The notes: generated by a model not told the origin, from the sequence alone. A DNA stretch of 64,000 nucleotides from Brevibacterium ravenspurgense (GCF_001584615.1 NZ_LQQC01000010.1:744001-808000); one strand, 5' to 3'; counted from the first letter of the stretch, positions 20,431-34,440 are shown. Numbers and translations: made by a program.

Positions 20431-20450
20431 TCCAGCGCCCAGGTGAGTAA

Positions 20451-20491
20451 GAGCGGAGCTCGTCTTCCCAGCGGGAAGGCGAGCTCCGCCT
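20451..20491 (+). terminator. Hairpin after rplA
   Basis: GCGGAGCTCG pairs with CGAGCTCCGC, with an inner TTCCC/GGGAA stem. No T-run, so it may act as partial terminator or mRNA end. Confidence 0.55.
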
Positions 20492-20506
20492 CGTAAGGGG
20501 CAGGAT

Positions 20507-20536
20507 TTGCGTCTAAGCACCGTCCTGCTCTACTAT
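20507..20536 (+). promoter_or_regulatory. Promoter of rplJ-rplL
   Basis: TTGCGT (20507-20512), 18-bp spacer, TACTAT (20531-20536). It gives a leader of about 195 nt before rplJ. Confidence 0.6.
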
Positions 20537-20542
20537 TGAATC

Positions 20543-20739
20543 TGCCCAAGACCGTCGGTCTCGGAAAATGTTGCGCAAGCAGCAGGATCCGGCGAAGACT
20601 CACAAGAGTGACCCACGCAGGTGAGAACAAAGCTGAAAGCACACAACCTGTGCTGTCAGTCGAACGCCAAGCGTTCCGCACCTGTATGCGGAGCGCTTTT
20701 TGTTTTGGGCAAACCAACAGATGTATTGAAAGGAATACC
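20543..20739 (+). promoter_or_regulatory. L10 leader (autoregulatory mRNA leader of rplJL)
   Basis: The ~195-nt untranslated leader before rplJ has the position and size of the L10 leader, where L10(L12)4 binds and represses translation. Its 3' part holds a strong terminator-like hairpin with a T-run (20670-20706), which suggests attenuation rather than simple translational control. No coding capacity conserved. Confidence 0.6.
20670..20706 (+). terminator. Attenuator-like hairpin inside the L10 leader
   Basis: AGCGTTCCGCA pairs with TGCGGAGCGCT (one T-G wobble) around CCTGTA, followed by TTTTTGTTTT. It sits 34 nt before the rplJ start. Confidence 0.75.
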
Positions 20740-21264
20740 ATGGCGAGGCTTGACAAGGCAGCCGCGGTAAAGGAGATCAAAAACCGTTTTGACAACTCCT
20801 CCGCTGCAGTGCTGACCGAGTACCGTGGTCTCACAGTGGGCGACATGCAGGAACTGCGTCGTTCGCTGGGTGAGAACACCACCTACGCCGTGGTAAAGAA
20901 CACGCTGACGGCCATCGCGGCTAAGGAAGCTGGAATTGACGCGTTCGACGGTCTGCTCAACGGCCCGACCGCCATCGCGTTCATCGAAGGCGAACCTGTT
21001 GACGCTGCGAAGGCCCTGCGGGACTTTGCCAAGGCGAATCCCAAGCTGGTCATCAAGGGCGGTTACTTCGACGGTGCTGCTCTTACAGCTGAGGATGTTT
21101 CGAAGCTGGCGGAACTCGAATCCCGCGAGGTGCTGCTTGCCAAGGCAGCCGGCGCTATGAAGGGCAGCCTCTACAAGGCCGCCTACACGTTCACCGCACC
21201 TGCCATCAAGGCAGTTCGCACCGTGGACGCTCTGCGCGCCAAGCAGGAATCGGAAGCCGCCTGA
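20740..21264 (+). CDS. rplJ: 50S ribosomal protein L10
   Basis: 174 residues starting [34 protein letters not shown] and [19 protein letters not shown] are typical; the C-terminal helix binds L7/L12 dimers. ATG at 20740 has SD AAAGGA; the longer upstream frame runs through the leader and is not coding. Confidence 0.96.
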   Translation: MARLDKAAAVKEIKNRFDNSSAAVLTEYRGLTVGDMQELRRSLGENTTYAVVKNTLTAIAAKEAGIDAFDGLLNGPTAIAFIEGEPVDAAKALRDFAKANPKLVIKGGYFDGAALTAEDVSKLAELESREVLLAKAAGAMKGSLYKAAYTFTAPAIKAVRTVDALRAKQESEAA

Positions 21265-21336
21265 GCTTCATAACCACAACCCGGTTTTCCTACAGCCCAA
21301 AAGCTGTAGACCCATTAATGGAAGGACTTTGCCACA

Positions 21337-21726
21337 ATGGCTAAGCTCACCCCCGAAGAGCTCATCGAAGCTTTCAAGGAACTGACCCTCATCGAACTCA
21401 ACGACTTCGTCAAGAAGTTCGAAGAAGAATTCGAAGTTGAAGCAGCTGCTCCGGTTGCTGCTGCAGCTGCTCCGGCTGCTGGCGGCGGCGACGCCGGTGC
21501 TGCCGCTGAAGAGAAGAGCGAATTCGACGTTGTCCTCGAATCCGCCGGCGACAAGAAGGTTCCGGTTATTAAGGAAGTCCGCGCTCTGACTTCGCTGGGC
21601 CTCAAGGAAGCCAAGGACCTCGTTGACTCGGCTCCGAAGCCGATCCTCGAAGGCGCTTCGAAGGAAGACGCTGAAAAGGCTAAGGAACAGCTCGAAGCTG
21701 CAGGCGCAACCGTCTCGCTGAAGTGA
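21337..21726 (+). CDS. rplL: 50S ribosomal protein L7/L12
   Basis: 129 residues. N-terminal dimer domain ([20 protein letters not shown]), Ala/Gly-rich hinge, C-terminal domain [29 protein letters not shown]. Glu codons are nearly all GAA in this highly expressed gene despite the GC-rich genome. Confidence 0.97.
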   Translation: MAKLTPEELIEAFKELTLIELNDFVKKFEEEFEVEAAAPVAAAAAPAAGGGDAGAAAEEKSEFDVVLESAGDKKVPVIKEVRALTSLGLKEAKDLVDSAPKPILEGASKEDAEKAKEQLEAAGATVSLK

Positions 21727-21747
21727 TCATCGGTCACTGACTGTTCT

Positions 21748-21786
21748 ACAGCGAACCCCCGGGATTTTTCCCGGGGGTTTTGCTGT
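21748..21786 (+). terminator. Terminator of the rplJL operon
   Basis: CCCCCGGGA, loop TTTT, TCCCGGGGG, TTTT; an outer ACAGC/GCTGT pair extends the stem. Confidence 0.9.
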
Positions 21787-21814
21787 TTCTGGACTCCCTC
21801 TTACGAGGCGCCGC

Positions 21815-22597
21815 TCACCTGATCCGCTTTGCCTCGCCGATGCTGGGCAGGTACGTGAACGGCTGGGCTTGACGGAGGCTCACCTCTGCATCACCAGCGT
21901 CAGGGTCAGCCAGCTGTGCTGCGACAGCCGCAACGTCGTCGGCCTGTGCTTGGACGAAGGCTCTGTCGACAGGTTCGCCGTGGCCGGGGCAGTAGACGCT
22001 GATCCCGTCGATGGCGAGGATGTCCCGAAGGGTCTGTGCCCACGCGCTGGGCTGAGCGTCATCGCCGAACTGTGGGGGAGCACCTTCTTCAATGAGGTCG
22101 CCGACGATGAGCACATCTGACAACTGCAGGACGATGTCGCTTTCTGTGTGCCCGGAGTATTCGCGCACTGTGACCACTGTGCCGCCGAGGTCGATTGTGT
22201 CGCCGTGGGCAACGACTTGCGTGGGCTCGACGATGAGTTCGGTGGGATCGGTCGGGAGGTCCGGTTCGTCTGTCGCCGGCACTTCTGCCAGCTGAAGCCA
22301 TGCGCTTGCGGCTTGATCGTGGGCGAAGCGCTCACTGGCCAAGAACTCGTCTACACCTTCGGCCTTCATGTGCGCATTGCCGAAGAAATGATCCCAGTGG
22401 TCGTGCGTGTTGAGCACGGCAATCGGCAGGCCTGTGACGGTGCGTGCGGCTTCGAGGATGCGCGCTGCCTGCCACGGCCCCGATCCGGTGTCGACCAGCA
22501 GCGCCCGGCTGGTGCCGACGATCAGGTAGCTGTTCAGTGTCGCCGGATCGGTCGTGATGGCGTAGATGCCGGCCTGTTCTTCAGAACTGTCTGCCAC
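21815..22597 (-). CDS. Metallo-beta-lactamase-fold hydrolase
   Basis: 260 residues. LNTHDHWDHFFGN is the HxHxDH zinc motif; REYSGHTESDIVLQLSD and YCPGHGEP supply the later His residues. Resembles glyoxalase II/MBL hydrolases of unknown substrate; no signal peptide. GTG start at 22597 with AAGGG SD. It begins 26 nt after the stop of the large membrane protein, so the two are probably one operon. Its stop codon lies inside a copy of an intergenic repeat (21800-21820). Confidence 0.88.
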   Translation of the reverse strand: MADSSEEQAGIYAITTDPATLNSYLIVGTSRALLVDTGSGPWQAARILEAARTVTGLPIAVLNTHDHWDHFFGNAHMKAEGVDEFLASERFAHDQAASAWLQLAEVPATDEPDLPTDPTELIVEPTQVVAHGDTIDLGGTVVTVREYSGHTESDIVLQLSDVLIVGDLIEEGAPPQFGDDAQPSAWAQTLRDILAIDGISVYCPGHGEPVDRAFVQAQADDVAAVAAQLADPDAGDAEVSLRQAQPFTYLPSIGEAKRIR

Positions 22598-22623
22598 TGA
22601 CCCTTCTTGTGTGTCGCTGAAGT

Positions 22624-25600
22624 CTACTGACCGGGGCCCCGGGGATCGCCTGTGTGCCCGAAGCCCGGCCCCGGTGGGGGAGCAGTGTCTGGTTTGCCGC
22701 GACCAGAAGGCCGAGGTGGCTGCTGCTGAGGCGGCTGTCCGGGCTGACGAGGTGGCTGCTGCTGGGGCGGCTGTCCGGGCTGACGAGCCGGCTGCCAGGG
22801 CGGCATCGGTCCTCGCGGGGGTGCTGTCGAGGGCTGCTGTCCCTGCGGGTGGGGCGTTTGCTGCGGCATGGGTGGCCCGGAGTGGCCCTGCTGCCACTGT
22901 GGCTGAACCTGTCCCTGCGGTTGAGGCTGCTGTGCCGGCCTGTGAGTCCGCTGTGGGGCAGAACCGGGATGTGCCTGGCCTCCCGGGTGGGGCTGGGGTG
23001 GCGCGCCCGGCTGAGGGGGTCCAGCAAATGCGGCCGGTGCGGGTTTTTCCTTTTTCGGCCGCAGCAGCATCCACACGACAACGCCGATGAGCATGAGCGC
23101 CAGAAGCACGAGAGCCAGCCAGACCAGATTGCGCAGGCCCCAGAACACCGCTGCGCCGCAGGCAGCAAGTCCCCACCACAGAGCCCATTGGCGGGATGTG
23201 AGCGCGCCGAGTACCAACAGTGCAACGTGGTCGGCCAGGAACAGCACAGTCAGCCAACCGGGGCCGGTCGTCGCCGCGGCTATTCCCGCCACCGTCAAGA
23301 CCAGCCACGCAAGGAGGATCCGCAGGTCGAAGAGGTTGAAGAACTCATCTGTCGCAGGGAACTGGGCCTGTTGTTGCCTGCCGCGGCGGGCCAGATACAG
23401 AGCCCATGTGAGGGCGACGATGACGGGTACGTGCCACAGGACAACAAAGCGCGTGTCGATAAAACCGTCGATCACCAGCATGAGCGCGATAGCGCCAAGA
23501 TAGGAGGCGCCTTCCTGGCATCCCAGCCGGTGCCTCGGATTCTTGAAGAAACGCGCGGCGCCAAACACCATGAGCGCAAGAATCGCGATCGTCGCTCCCG
23601 TTGCGGCGCGCTTGGGATCGTGCAGCCACGTTTCCTTGAATGTGACCAAAGGCAGTGTGAACAGTGCCATTACAAGCGCAAGCGCGGCGGTGATGAGAGA
23701 AGCCAACACTTTGCGGTGCAACAGGGCCAGAATCCAGTGACCGGCATAGGCAACGGCCCACGTGCCCCAGGCTGCAAGCAGCACGGTGAGTGAAAAGCTG
23801 GTTGTCAGTTCGCTGGATGCGAAGAGCAGACTGACAAACAGCGTCGCTCCCGCGGGCAGCTGCAGCCATTGAATGGACAGGCTCAGACTCATCCAGGCGA
23901 TCGCAAGTGCGGTCAGGGCGAAGGCGATGGAAACCACTGCAAGCGGAAGACCCAAGAACCGGGTGATGAGAACGGCCCAGAGCGCGCCGGTGAAGATCAG
24001 CACCGGAACCGTGAGCAGATAGCGCCGGTTGGGCACCGCGGGGCACGTGCGGCGGAGGTAGGCGACGGCTGCCTGTGCTCCCGCGGCGGCGCAGGCAGCT
24101 GCAATGCCCGCCGTGATCATGACGACGGAGGCGCTGAACACCCGGCCGTCTTCGTTGAAGAAGGTGTGCCGAAGGAGTCCGGAGGCGGCAGAGGCCGCCC
24201 ACACGATCGACAGGGCGTATGCCATCCACGACCGTCGGGTCCGGCCTCGCAGCCACAGGCGGTGCGACACGAGCCACAGGACAGCTGATCCGATGCCGGC
24301 CACCGGGATGAACAGCGCCGCGCTGTAGTTGGCTCCGGCAGAGAGGCTGATGATGAAGCTCAGCGCACCGGTCCCACCGAAGGCTGCGCACAGTGCTGTA
24401 AATGAAATGACAGCAGAGCGGAAGAAGAACGCCGCCCCAATGAAGATCGCAGTCGCCACCACGGAAGCCGCGAACAGCGCCCAGATCATCGGAGTCGAAC
24501 TGTCCGACCACACAAGAAGCGTGAAGGGCAGGCCCCCTGCAATGCTGATGACGGTGGCAGAGATCATGGACACTGAGCGAAGCTGACGGCGCTGCCTGCC
24601 CGCTTTTGTGCGCGCAGCAAAAGTCAGCGCACCGTGGCCGACCACCATGACGGTGTTCAGCGTGAGTATTACTGCGCTGAAAGTCCAATCGGGCCCAAGC
24701 CTCGAAAAGCCCGTGCCCAGCAGGGGAGCGGCTGCAAGCGACACTGCGGATGTTGCCTGCAGGAAGGCAGAGTCTGCCCGCCAGGCCGCCCACGCGCAGA
24801 TAATCCCTGCCAGCACCAAGAAGACTGCGATCAGCAGCAGCGGCAGCTGTACAGCATCGACTGCCGCGCCGAAATCATCAGGACGACCAGTGTCCTCATA
24901 GAACCTGATGATGGAGAAGGTCCTCCGCATGGCCGCCAGCGTCGACACCGTGAGGATCGTCGCGGAAATGTACAGCGAGATGAGCACGGTGAGCTTCCGG
25001 CCCTGCCGCACAAACATCGCAAAGGCGGCGGTTATGACGAGGATCTGCACGACTGAAGCGGCGATTCCTGCGGTCGAGACTGCCACCTCGCACACGGGCA
25101 TGTATCGGCCGCCTTCGCCGAACGCTGGACTGCCGGAGGTACGGCACAGTGATCCCGTCAGTGTCGTGATGCCGATCGTGCTGGTCAGCAGTGCGGCACC
25201 GAGTGCGTAAGTCCAGCTGCGGCAGATGCCCAACACGATGTAGAACACCGTCAGCACCAGCCAGAAAACACCCTTCGCCCACGGTGAATCGTCAGGCAGA
25301 GTGATGAGCGCGCAGATTCCCGATGCCGGTGCGATGATCTGTCCCAACAGGACAAAGGGTCGCGCCCAGCGGACCTTCTGACCCCGCTCAGCCGAGAGGA
25401 AAGAGCGGAAGCCGGCGGCACCTCGTGAGTGAGCAGTCCTGCGGCCCGTATACGGGCCCTCGAGAACGCGGCCGATGATGATGAACGCCATCGACACGAT
25501 CACCAGGCCGACGCCGTAGTAGGCAAACGACGGTCCGCCGAAGTTGATCACCGACAGCACGGTCGAGCCGATGAACAGCAGACCAAACCACATGACGAGC

Positions 25601-26283
25601 TCAGACCGCAGCAGCGCTGCCGCAAGTGCGCAGCTGATCAGCCCAAGCACTGAAGCCACAAGCCACGCGGTTTTTGCCCCCGTGATGTCGAGGCCGCCCA
25701 GTGCGGCACCTGAAATCGGAAGCAGGACGAGGCCGACCGCCGTCAGGGCAATGCCGACGGGTTTCAGACGCGAAGACAGCAGAGCAATGCCGAGGCCGGC
25801 GCCGTAGGTGATGACGGCAACGCCGATGACCGTGATGGCCCGCAGCAGCGCACGCTGGGCGATGCCCACGAAGATGAACGCCGCGATCACGAGGAACGCA
25901 GCCGCAACCCCCAGCAGCAGGTTCGCGTAGAGGGCAACGTCATTGTTCGGCTGTGCCTGAGGTGCAGCAGCCGGGTAGGGCGGCCTGGCTGCTGGGTGCT
26001 GTGGCTGTGCTGTTGGGGTTGGGTCGTGCGGACGTGCAGGCCGGTGCTGTGGTTGGGGTGGGGCGCTCGGCTGACGAGGTGGAACTGGGGGCTGGGTCGG
26101 AACTCCGGGCCGGGTTGGCGGCAGGGGAGCGGCGGCTCGGGCTTGGGCGCCGGCCGGCATTCTCCGACTGTGCAGATAGGGCAGGACCAACTGAACAGCG
26201 CTGTATATGAGCGCGGCGAGCGCCGCCAAGAGCAGCAATGGCATCGAACCGAGCGATGCGGGTATAAGCGGCAGGTTGTGCAT
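22624..26283 (-). CDS. Very large polytopic membrane protein (SCO7613/DUF2157-like)
   Basis: 1219 residues. One N-terminal TM (LPLIPASLGSMPLLLLAALAA region) is followed by a ~90-residue Pro/Gln-rich cytosolic-type linker, then about thirty hydrophobic helices arranged as repeated pairs (for example LLLGVAAAFLVIAAFIFVG, VGIALTAVGLVLLPI), then a ~130-residue Pro/Gln/His-rich tail. The architecture resembles actinobacterial 'SCO7613 C-terminal domain' membrane proteins, but the N-terminal zinc ribbon often seen there is absent. No catalytic motif seen. SD GGGAGG precedes the ATG. Function unknown. Confidence 0.85.
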   Translation of the reverse strand: MHNLPLIPASLGSMPLLLLAALAALIYSAVQLVLPYLHSRRMPAGAQARAAAPLPPTRPGVPTQPPVPPRQPSAPPQPQHRPARPHDPTPTAQPQHPAARPPYPAAAPQAQPNNDVALYANLLLGVAAAFLVIAAFIFVGIAQRALLRAITVIGVAVITYGAGLGIALLSSRLKPVGIALTAVGLVLLPISGAALGGLDITGAKTAWLVASVLGLISCALAAALLRSELVMWFGLLFIGSTVLSVINFGGPSFAYYGVGLVIVSMAFIIIGRVLEGPYTGRRTAHSRGAAGFRSFLSAERGQKVRWARPFVLLGQIIAPASGICALITLPDDSPWAKGVFWLVLTVFYIVLGICRSWTYALGAALLTSTIGITTLTGSLCRTSGSPAFGEGGRYMPVCEVAVSTAGIAASVVQILVITAAFAMFVRQGRKLTVLISLYISATILTVSTLAAMRRTFSIIRFYEDTGRPDDFGAAVDAVQLPLLLIAVFLVLAGIICAWAAWRADSAFLQATSAVSLAAAPLLGTGFSRLGPDWTFSAVILTLNTVMVVGHGALTFAARTKAGRQRRQLRSVSMISATVISIAGGLPFTLLVWSDSSTPMIWALFAASVVATAIFIGAAFFFRSAVISFTALCAAFGGTGALSFIISLSAGANYSAALFIPVAGIGSAVLWLVSHRLWLRGRTRRSWMAYALSIVWAASAASGLLRHTFFNEDGRVFSASVVMITAGIAAACAAAGAQAAVAYLRRTCPAVPNRRYLLTVPVLIFTGALWAVLITRFLGLPLAVVSIAFALTALAIAWMSLSLSIQWLQLPAGATLFVSLLFASSELTTSFSLTVLLAAWGTWAVAYAGHWILALLHRKVLASLITAALALVMALFTLPLVTFKETWLHDPKRAATGATIAILALMVFGAARFFKNPRHRLGCQEGASYLGAIALMLVIDGFIDTRFVVLWHVPVIVALTWALYLARRGRQQQAQFPATDEFFNLFDLRILLAWLVLTVAGIAAATTGPGWLTVLFLADHVALLVLGALTSRQWALWWGLAACGAAVFWGLRNLVWLALVLLALMLIGVVVWMLLRPKKEKPAPAAFAGPPQPGAPPQPHPGGQAHPGSAPQRTHRPAQQPQPQGQVQPQWQQGHSGPPMPQQTPHPQGQQPSTAPPRGPMPPWQPARQPGQPPQQQPPRQPGQPPQQQPPRPSGRGKPDTAPPPGPGFGHTGDPRGPGQ
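22714..22785. repeat. Two tandem 36-bp repeats in the membrane protein tail
   Basis: Units 22714-22749 and 22750-22785 differ at one base. They encode two copies of RQPGQPPQQQPP in the Pro/Gln-rich C-terminal tail, a likely site of copy-number variation. Confidence 0.85.
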
Positions 26284-26355
26284 CCGGGCCTCCCAATAGA
26301 TAGGCCCAGGTTAACGTGAAGCCCCTCACGTCTGCCGAACGAAACTGCCGCCGAT

Positions 26356-26386
26356 TCCAATATTTTGGACGGTGACTATAGGTCAC
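26356..26386. promoter_or_regulatory. Two adjacent operator-like inverted repeats
   Basis: 5-bp arms in both: TCCAA/TTGGA with 4-nt spacer and GTGAC/GTCAC with 5-nt spacer, separated by two bases. They lie 73-103 bp upstream of the membrane protein start. Regulator unknown. Confidence 0.35.
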
Positions 26387-26537
26387 AAGTGCTGGTGGGC
26401 GAGGCGGGAGCAGGGTGGGAGGACGTGCTGCCCAGCAGTGCAGTTGGGAACGAAAAAGCGCCCTGCTCGTCACGGTTTTCGTCGGACAGTGCAGAGCGCA
26501 AAAAGTGCGGAGAAGATCGACCCTACCACAGGGGGTC

Positions 26538-26571
26538 TTGCTACAGCAGGTTCAATCAGCTATTCTGATTG
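26538..26571 (+). promoter_or_regulatory. rpoBC promoter with inverted repeat over the -10
   Basis: TTGCTA (26538-26543), 17-bp spacer, TATTCT (26561-26566). The -10 sits inside the inverted repeat CAATCAG-CTATT-CTGATTG (26553-26571), which could be a repressor site or start-proximal hairpin. Confidence 0.6.
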
Positions 26572-26747
26572 TTTGTGTTGCAGTGGGTTTGCTGTGCCTT
26601 CATATAGCGGTGGGCATCAAACTAGCACACCTTGACCGGATCCGCCGTGACGTCAGCGTAAGCGAGTGTCGCAAAGCGACCCGGCCGGACCTCGGGTGAT
26701 TCAACGCTGCAGCGCACGAGTGATGACCACAACGTGGAAGGAACCCA

Positions 26748-29700
26748 TTGGCCGCCGCCAACGAAAACATCAGGACCGCTAACCCGCCTCAGCGCATTTC
26801 CTTCGCGAAGATCCACGAACCTCTCGAAGTTCCCAACCTCCTGGGACTGCAGACCGACAGCTTCGACTGGCTGATCGGCTCGGAAGCCTGGCAGGAGCGA
26901 GTTGCGGAAGCAATCGAGAACGGCGACACCTCCGTTCCGGAAACCTCGGGGCTCGAAGACATCTTCGAAGAGATCTCCCCGATTGAAGACTTCTCCGGAT
27001 CCATGTCGCTGTCGTTCCGCGACCACCGCTTTGAGCCGCCCAAGTACTCAATCGACGAGTGCAAGGAGCGCGACATCACCTATTCGGCGCCGCTGTTCGT
27101 GACCGCCGAATTCATGAACACCTCCACCATGGAGATCAAGAGCCAGACGGTGTTCATGGGCGACTTCCCGCTCATGACCCCCAAGGGCACCTTCATCATC
27201 AACGGGACCGAGCGCGTCGTCGTTTCGCAGCTCGTCCGCTCGCCCGGCGCCTACTTCGAATCGACCCCGGACAAGACCTCCGACAAGGACATCTTCACCG
27301 CGAAGATCATCCCGTCGCGCGGTGCATGGCTGGAGTTTGAAGTCGACAAGCGCGACCAGGTCGGCGTTCGCCTCGACCGCAAGCGCAAGCAGTCGGTCAC
27401 GGTGCTGCTCAAGGCACTTGGCTGGACCTCCTCGGAAATCCTCGAACGCTACGGCGAATTCGAGTCGATCCGCGAAACCCTTGCCAAGGACACCGTCGAA
27501 ACGCGCGAAGAAGCGCTCATCGACATCTACCGCAAGCTGCGTCCGTCCGAACCGGCCACTGTTGAAGCTGCAGAAAACCTTCTGCAGAACCTCTACTTCA
27601 ACCCCAAGCGCTACGACCTCGCCAAGGTCGGCCGCTACAAGGTCAACCGCAAGCTCGGGGTCGAAGAAGACGTCACGCAGGGTGTGCTCACCACCGACGA
27701 CATCGCCGCTGCCATCCACTACATCGTTGCGCTGCACGCCGGCCACGAAACCCTCAAGGGCGTCCGCGACGGCGAAAGCGTCGACATCCCGGTCGCCCTG
27801 GACGACATCGACCACTTCGGCAACCGTCGCATCCGCACGGTCGGCGAACTGATCGAAGGTCAGGTCCGCACCGGTCTTTCGCGCATGGAGCGCGTGGTCC
27901 GCGAGCGCATGACCACCCAGGACGTCGAAGCGATCACCCCGCAGACGCTCATCAACATCCGTCCCGTCGTGGCAGCCATCAAGGAGTTCTTCGGAACTTC
28001 GCAGCTGTCGCAGTTCATGGACCAGAACAACCCGCTGGCCGGCCTTACCCACAAGCGCCGCCTGTCGGCTCTGGGTCCCGGCGGTCTGTCGCGTGACCGT
28101 GCGGGCATGGAAGTCCGCGACGTCCACCCGTCGCACTACGGACGCATGTGCCCCATCGAAACGCCGGAAGGCCCCAACATCGGTCTGATCGGTTCGCTCG
28201 CCTCCTATGCGCGCATCAACCCGTTCGGCTTCATCGAAACCCCGTACCGCATCGTTGAGAACGGCGTCGTCACCGACAAGACGCGCTACCTCACGGCTGA
28301 CGATGAACTCCCGTACAACATCGCACAGGCAAACGCACCGCTGACCGACGACCAGCGCTTCGCAGAAGACTTCGTCCTGTCTCGCCCCAAGGGCGGTTCC
28401 GGCGAAGCCGAACTGCTGCCCAAGGAAGACATCGACTTCATGGACGTGTCTGCACGTCAGATGGTGTCGGTCGGCACGGCCCTTATCCCGTTCCTCGAAC
28501 ACGACGACGCCAACCGCGCCCTCATGGGTGCGAACATGCAGCGTCAGGCCGTTCCGCTGGTCCGCGCAGAAGCACCGCTGGTCGGCACCGGCATGGAATA
28601 CCGCTCGGCCATCGACGCCGGCGATGTCATCACCGCCGACAAGGCCGGTGTGGTCACCGAAGTCTCCGCTGACTACGTCACCGTCATGAACGACGACGAC
28701 ACCCAGACCACCTACCGAGCCGAGAAGTTCCGCCGCTCCAACCACGGCACCTCGTACAACCAGAAGATCATCGTGTCCGAAGGCGACCGAGTCGAAGTCG
28801 GTGCGGTGCTGGCTGACGGTCCGTCCACCCAGAACGGTGAAATGGCCCTCGGCAAGAACCTCCTCGTGGCTTTCATGTCGTGGGAAGGCTACAACTTCGA
28901 AGACGCCATCATCCTGTCCCAGCGCATGGTGCAGGACGACGTCCTGTCCTCGATCCACATCGAGGAATACGAAGTCGACGCTCGAGACACCAAGCTCGGT
29001 GCCGAAGAGATCACCCGCGACATCCCGAACATCGCGCAGGAAGCCCTGGCTGACCTCGACGACCGCGGCATCATCCGCATCGGCGCCGAAGTCACCGACG
29101 GCGACATCCTGGTCGGCAAGGTGACCCCCAAGGGTGAAACCGAACTGACCCCCGAAGAGCGCCTGCTGCGCGCTATCTTCGGCGAAAAGTCGCGCGAAGT
29201 CCGCGACACCTCGCTCAAGGTGCCCCACGGCGAAACCGGAACCGTGATCGCCGTCAAGGTCTTCGACCGCGAAGAAGACGACGAACTCACCCCCGGTGTC
29301 AACCAGCTGGTGCGCGTCTACGTGGCCCAGCGCCGCAAGATCACCGTCGGCGACAAGATGGCCGGACGCCACGGAAACAAGGGCGTCATCTCGACCATCC
29401 TGCCGGTTGAAGACATGCCGTTCATGGAAGACGGAACCCCCGTCGACATCATCCTCAACCCGCACGGTGTTCCGCGCCGAATGAACATCGGCCAGGTCTT
29501 CGAAACCCACCTTGGCTGGGCAGCCAAGCAGGGCTGGAAGATCGAAGGCAACCCCGAATGGGCACAGGACCTCAAGGACGCCGGCTTCGACCTCGAAGCC
29601 GAACCCGGCACCAACGTCGCAACCCCGGTGTTCGACGGTGCGCACGAACCCGAACTGCGCGGCCTGCTCGACAACACCCGCCTCAACCGCGACGGTGAGC

Positions 29701-30230
29701 GCCTGATCGACGGCTCCGGAAAGGCCCGCCTGTTCGACGGCCGCTCCGGCGAACCGTTCCCGTACCCGGTCTCGGTGGGCTACATGTACATGCTCAAGCT
29801 CCACCACCTGGTCGACGATAAAATCCACGCTCGTTCCACCGGCCCGTACTCGATGATCACCCAGCAGCCGCTGGGCGGTAAGGCACAGTTCGGCGGCCAG
29901 CGCTTCGGCGAAATGGAAGTGTGGGCGCTCGAAGCCTACGGTGCGGCCTACACGCTGCAGGAACTCCTGACCACCAAGTCGGACGACGTTCCCGGCCGCG
30001 TCAAGGTCTACGAAGCAATCGTCAAGGGCGAGAACCTTCCCGACCCGGGCATCCCCGAGTCGTTCAAGGTCCTCATCAAGGAAATGCAGTCGCTGTGCCT
30101 TGACATCGAAGTTCTGTCGGCAGACGGCCACGCCGTCGAAATGCGCGAAGACGACGAAATGTACCGAGCAGCTGAAGAGCTCGGCATCAACCTTTCGCGT
30201 GACGAAGCCCAGACAGTCGACGAAGTCTGA
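26748..30230 (+). CDS. rpoB: DNA-directed RNA polymerase beta subunit
   Basis: 1160 residues; TTG start with GGAAGGA SD, as in other actinobacterial rpoB genes. The rifampicin region [20 protein letters not shown] begins near residue 418 and looks wild type at the main resistance positions, with Ala431 at the E. coli Ser522 position. [14 protein letters not shown] and the C-terminal [19 protein letters not shown] blocks are intact. Forms the catalytic core with RpoC, 59 nt downstream. Confidence 0.98.
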   Translation: MAAANENIRTANPPQRISFAKIHEPLEVPNLLGLQTDSFDWLIGSEAWQERVAEAIENGDTSVPETSGLEDIFEEISPIEDFSGSMSLSFRDHRFEPPKYSIDECKERDITYSAPLFVTAEFMNTSTMEIKSQTVFMGDFPLMTPKGTFIINGTERVVVSQLVRSPGAYFESTPDKTSDKDIFTAKIIPSRGAWLEFEVDKRDQVGVRLDRKRKQSVTVLLKALGWTSSEILERYGEFESIRETLAKDTVETREEALIDIYRKLRPSEPATVEAAENLLQNLYFNPKRYDLAKVGRYKVNRKLGVEEDVTQGVLTTDDIAAAIHYIVALHAGHETLKGVRDGESVDIPVALDDIDHFGNRRIRTVGELIEGQVRTGLSRMERVVRERMTTQDVEAITPQTLINIRPVVAAIKEFFGTSQLSQFMDQNNPLAGLTHKRRLSALGPGGLSRDRAGMEVRDVHPSHYGRMCPIETPEGPNIGLIGSLASYARINPFGFIETPYRIVENGVVTDKTRYLTADDELPYNIAQANAPLTDDQRFAEDFVLSRPKGGSGEAELLPKEDIDFMDVSARQMVSVGTALIPFLEHDDANRALMGANMQRQAVPLVRAEAPLVGTGMEYRSAIDAGDVITADKAGVVTEVSADYVTVMNDDDTQTTYRAEKFRRSNHGTSYNQKIIVSEGDRVEVGAVLADGPSTQNGEMALGKNLLVAFMSWEGYNFEDAIILSQRMVQDDVLSSIHIEEYEVDARDTKLGAEEITRDIPNIAQEALADLDDRGIIRIGAEVTDGDILVGKVTPKGETELTPEERLLRAIFGEKSREVRDTSLKVPHGETGTVIAVKVFDREEDDELTPGVNQLVRVYVAQRRKITVGDKMAGRHGNKGVISTILPVEDMPFMEDGTPVDIILNPHGVPRRMNIGQVFETHLGWAAKQGWKIEGNPEWAQDLKDAGFDLEAEPGTNVATPVFDGAHEPELRGLLDNTRLNRDGERLIDGSGKARLFDGRSGEPFPYPVSVGYMYMLKLHHLVDDKIHARSTGPYSMITQQPLGGKAQFGGQRFGEMEVWALEAYGAAYTLQELLTTKSDDVPGRVKVYEAIVKGENLPDPGIPESFKVLIKEMQSLCLDIEVLSADGHAVEMREDDEMYRAAEELGINLSRDEAQTVDEV

Positions 30231-30289
30231 CAGCCAGCCAGCCCGAATTTTTACTGACCTTCTGAAGGTCACCAAGGAAGAGGATTTAC

Positions 30290-34168
<3,879 letters not shown>

Positions 34169-34288
34169 TTCGCTTAAGCGCGAAGCGCTGGTGCGTCTGA
34201 TTCGGCCGCGGGTTCAAGTGCTTGCAAGGTTGAAACAGCCGCACGAATAGGCGGGGGAGAGCCCGGTGGTTCTCACCCGTGGCAGGCG

Positions 34289-34320
34289 GCCCGGAGGGAT
34301 TTTCCCTCCGGGCTGTTTGC
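34289..34320 (+). terminator. Terminator of rpoBC
   Basis: GCCCGGAGGG pairs with CCCTCCGGGC around ATTTT, followed by TGTTT. Confidence 0.85.
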
Positions 34321-34370
34321 GTTGTGTGAGGACCGGTGCTGGGTTGGGCTGGGCACAATGGCAGGCAATT

Positions 34371-34440
34371 CACGAGGTGCCGCCCGGTCGAGCTCACGAG
34401 GTGGCGGATCAGCTGGTACTGGACCTCCACCTCGTGAGTT
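34371..34440. repeat. Cluster of ACGAGGTG-type intergenic repeats
   Basis: Two direct copies (CACGAGGTGCCGCCCGGT at 34371, CACGAGGTGGCGGATCAG at 34395) and one inverted copy. CTCACGAGGTGG (34393-34404) pairs perfectly with CCACCTCGTGAG (34427-34438), so the locus can form a hairpin. Confidence 0.6.

Larger units (their letters stand above)
26284..26747. other. Divergent intergenic region between membrane operon and rpoB
   Basis: 464 bp without a credible gene. It contains TCCAA-TATT-TTGGA (26356-26369) and GTGAC-TATAG-GTCAC (26372-26386), two operator-like inverted repeats upstream of the membrane protein operon, and the rpoB promoter with its own inverted repeat (26538-26571). The rpoB leader is about 175 nt. 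Confidence 0.6.
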
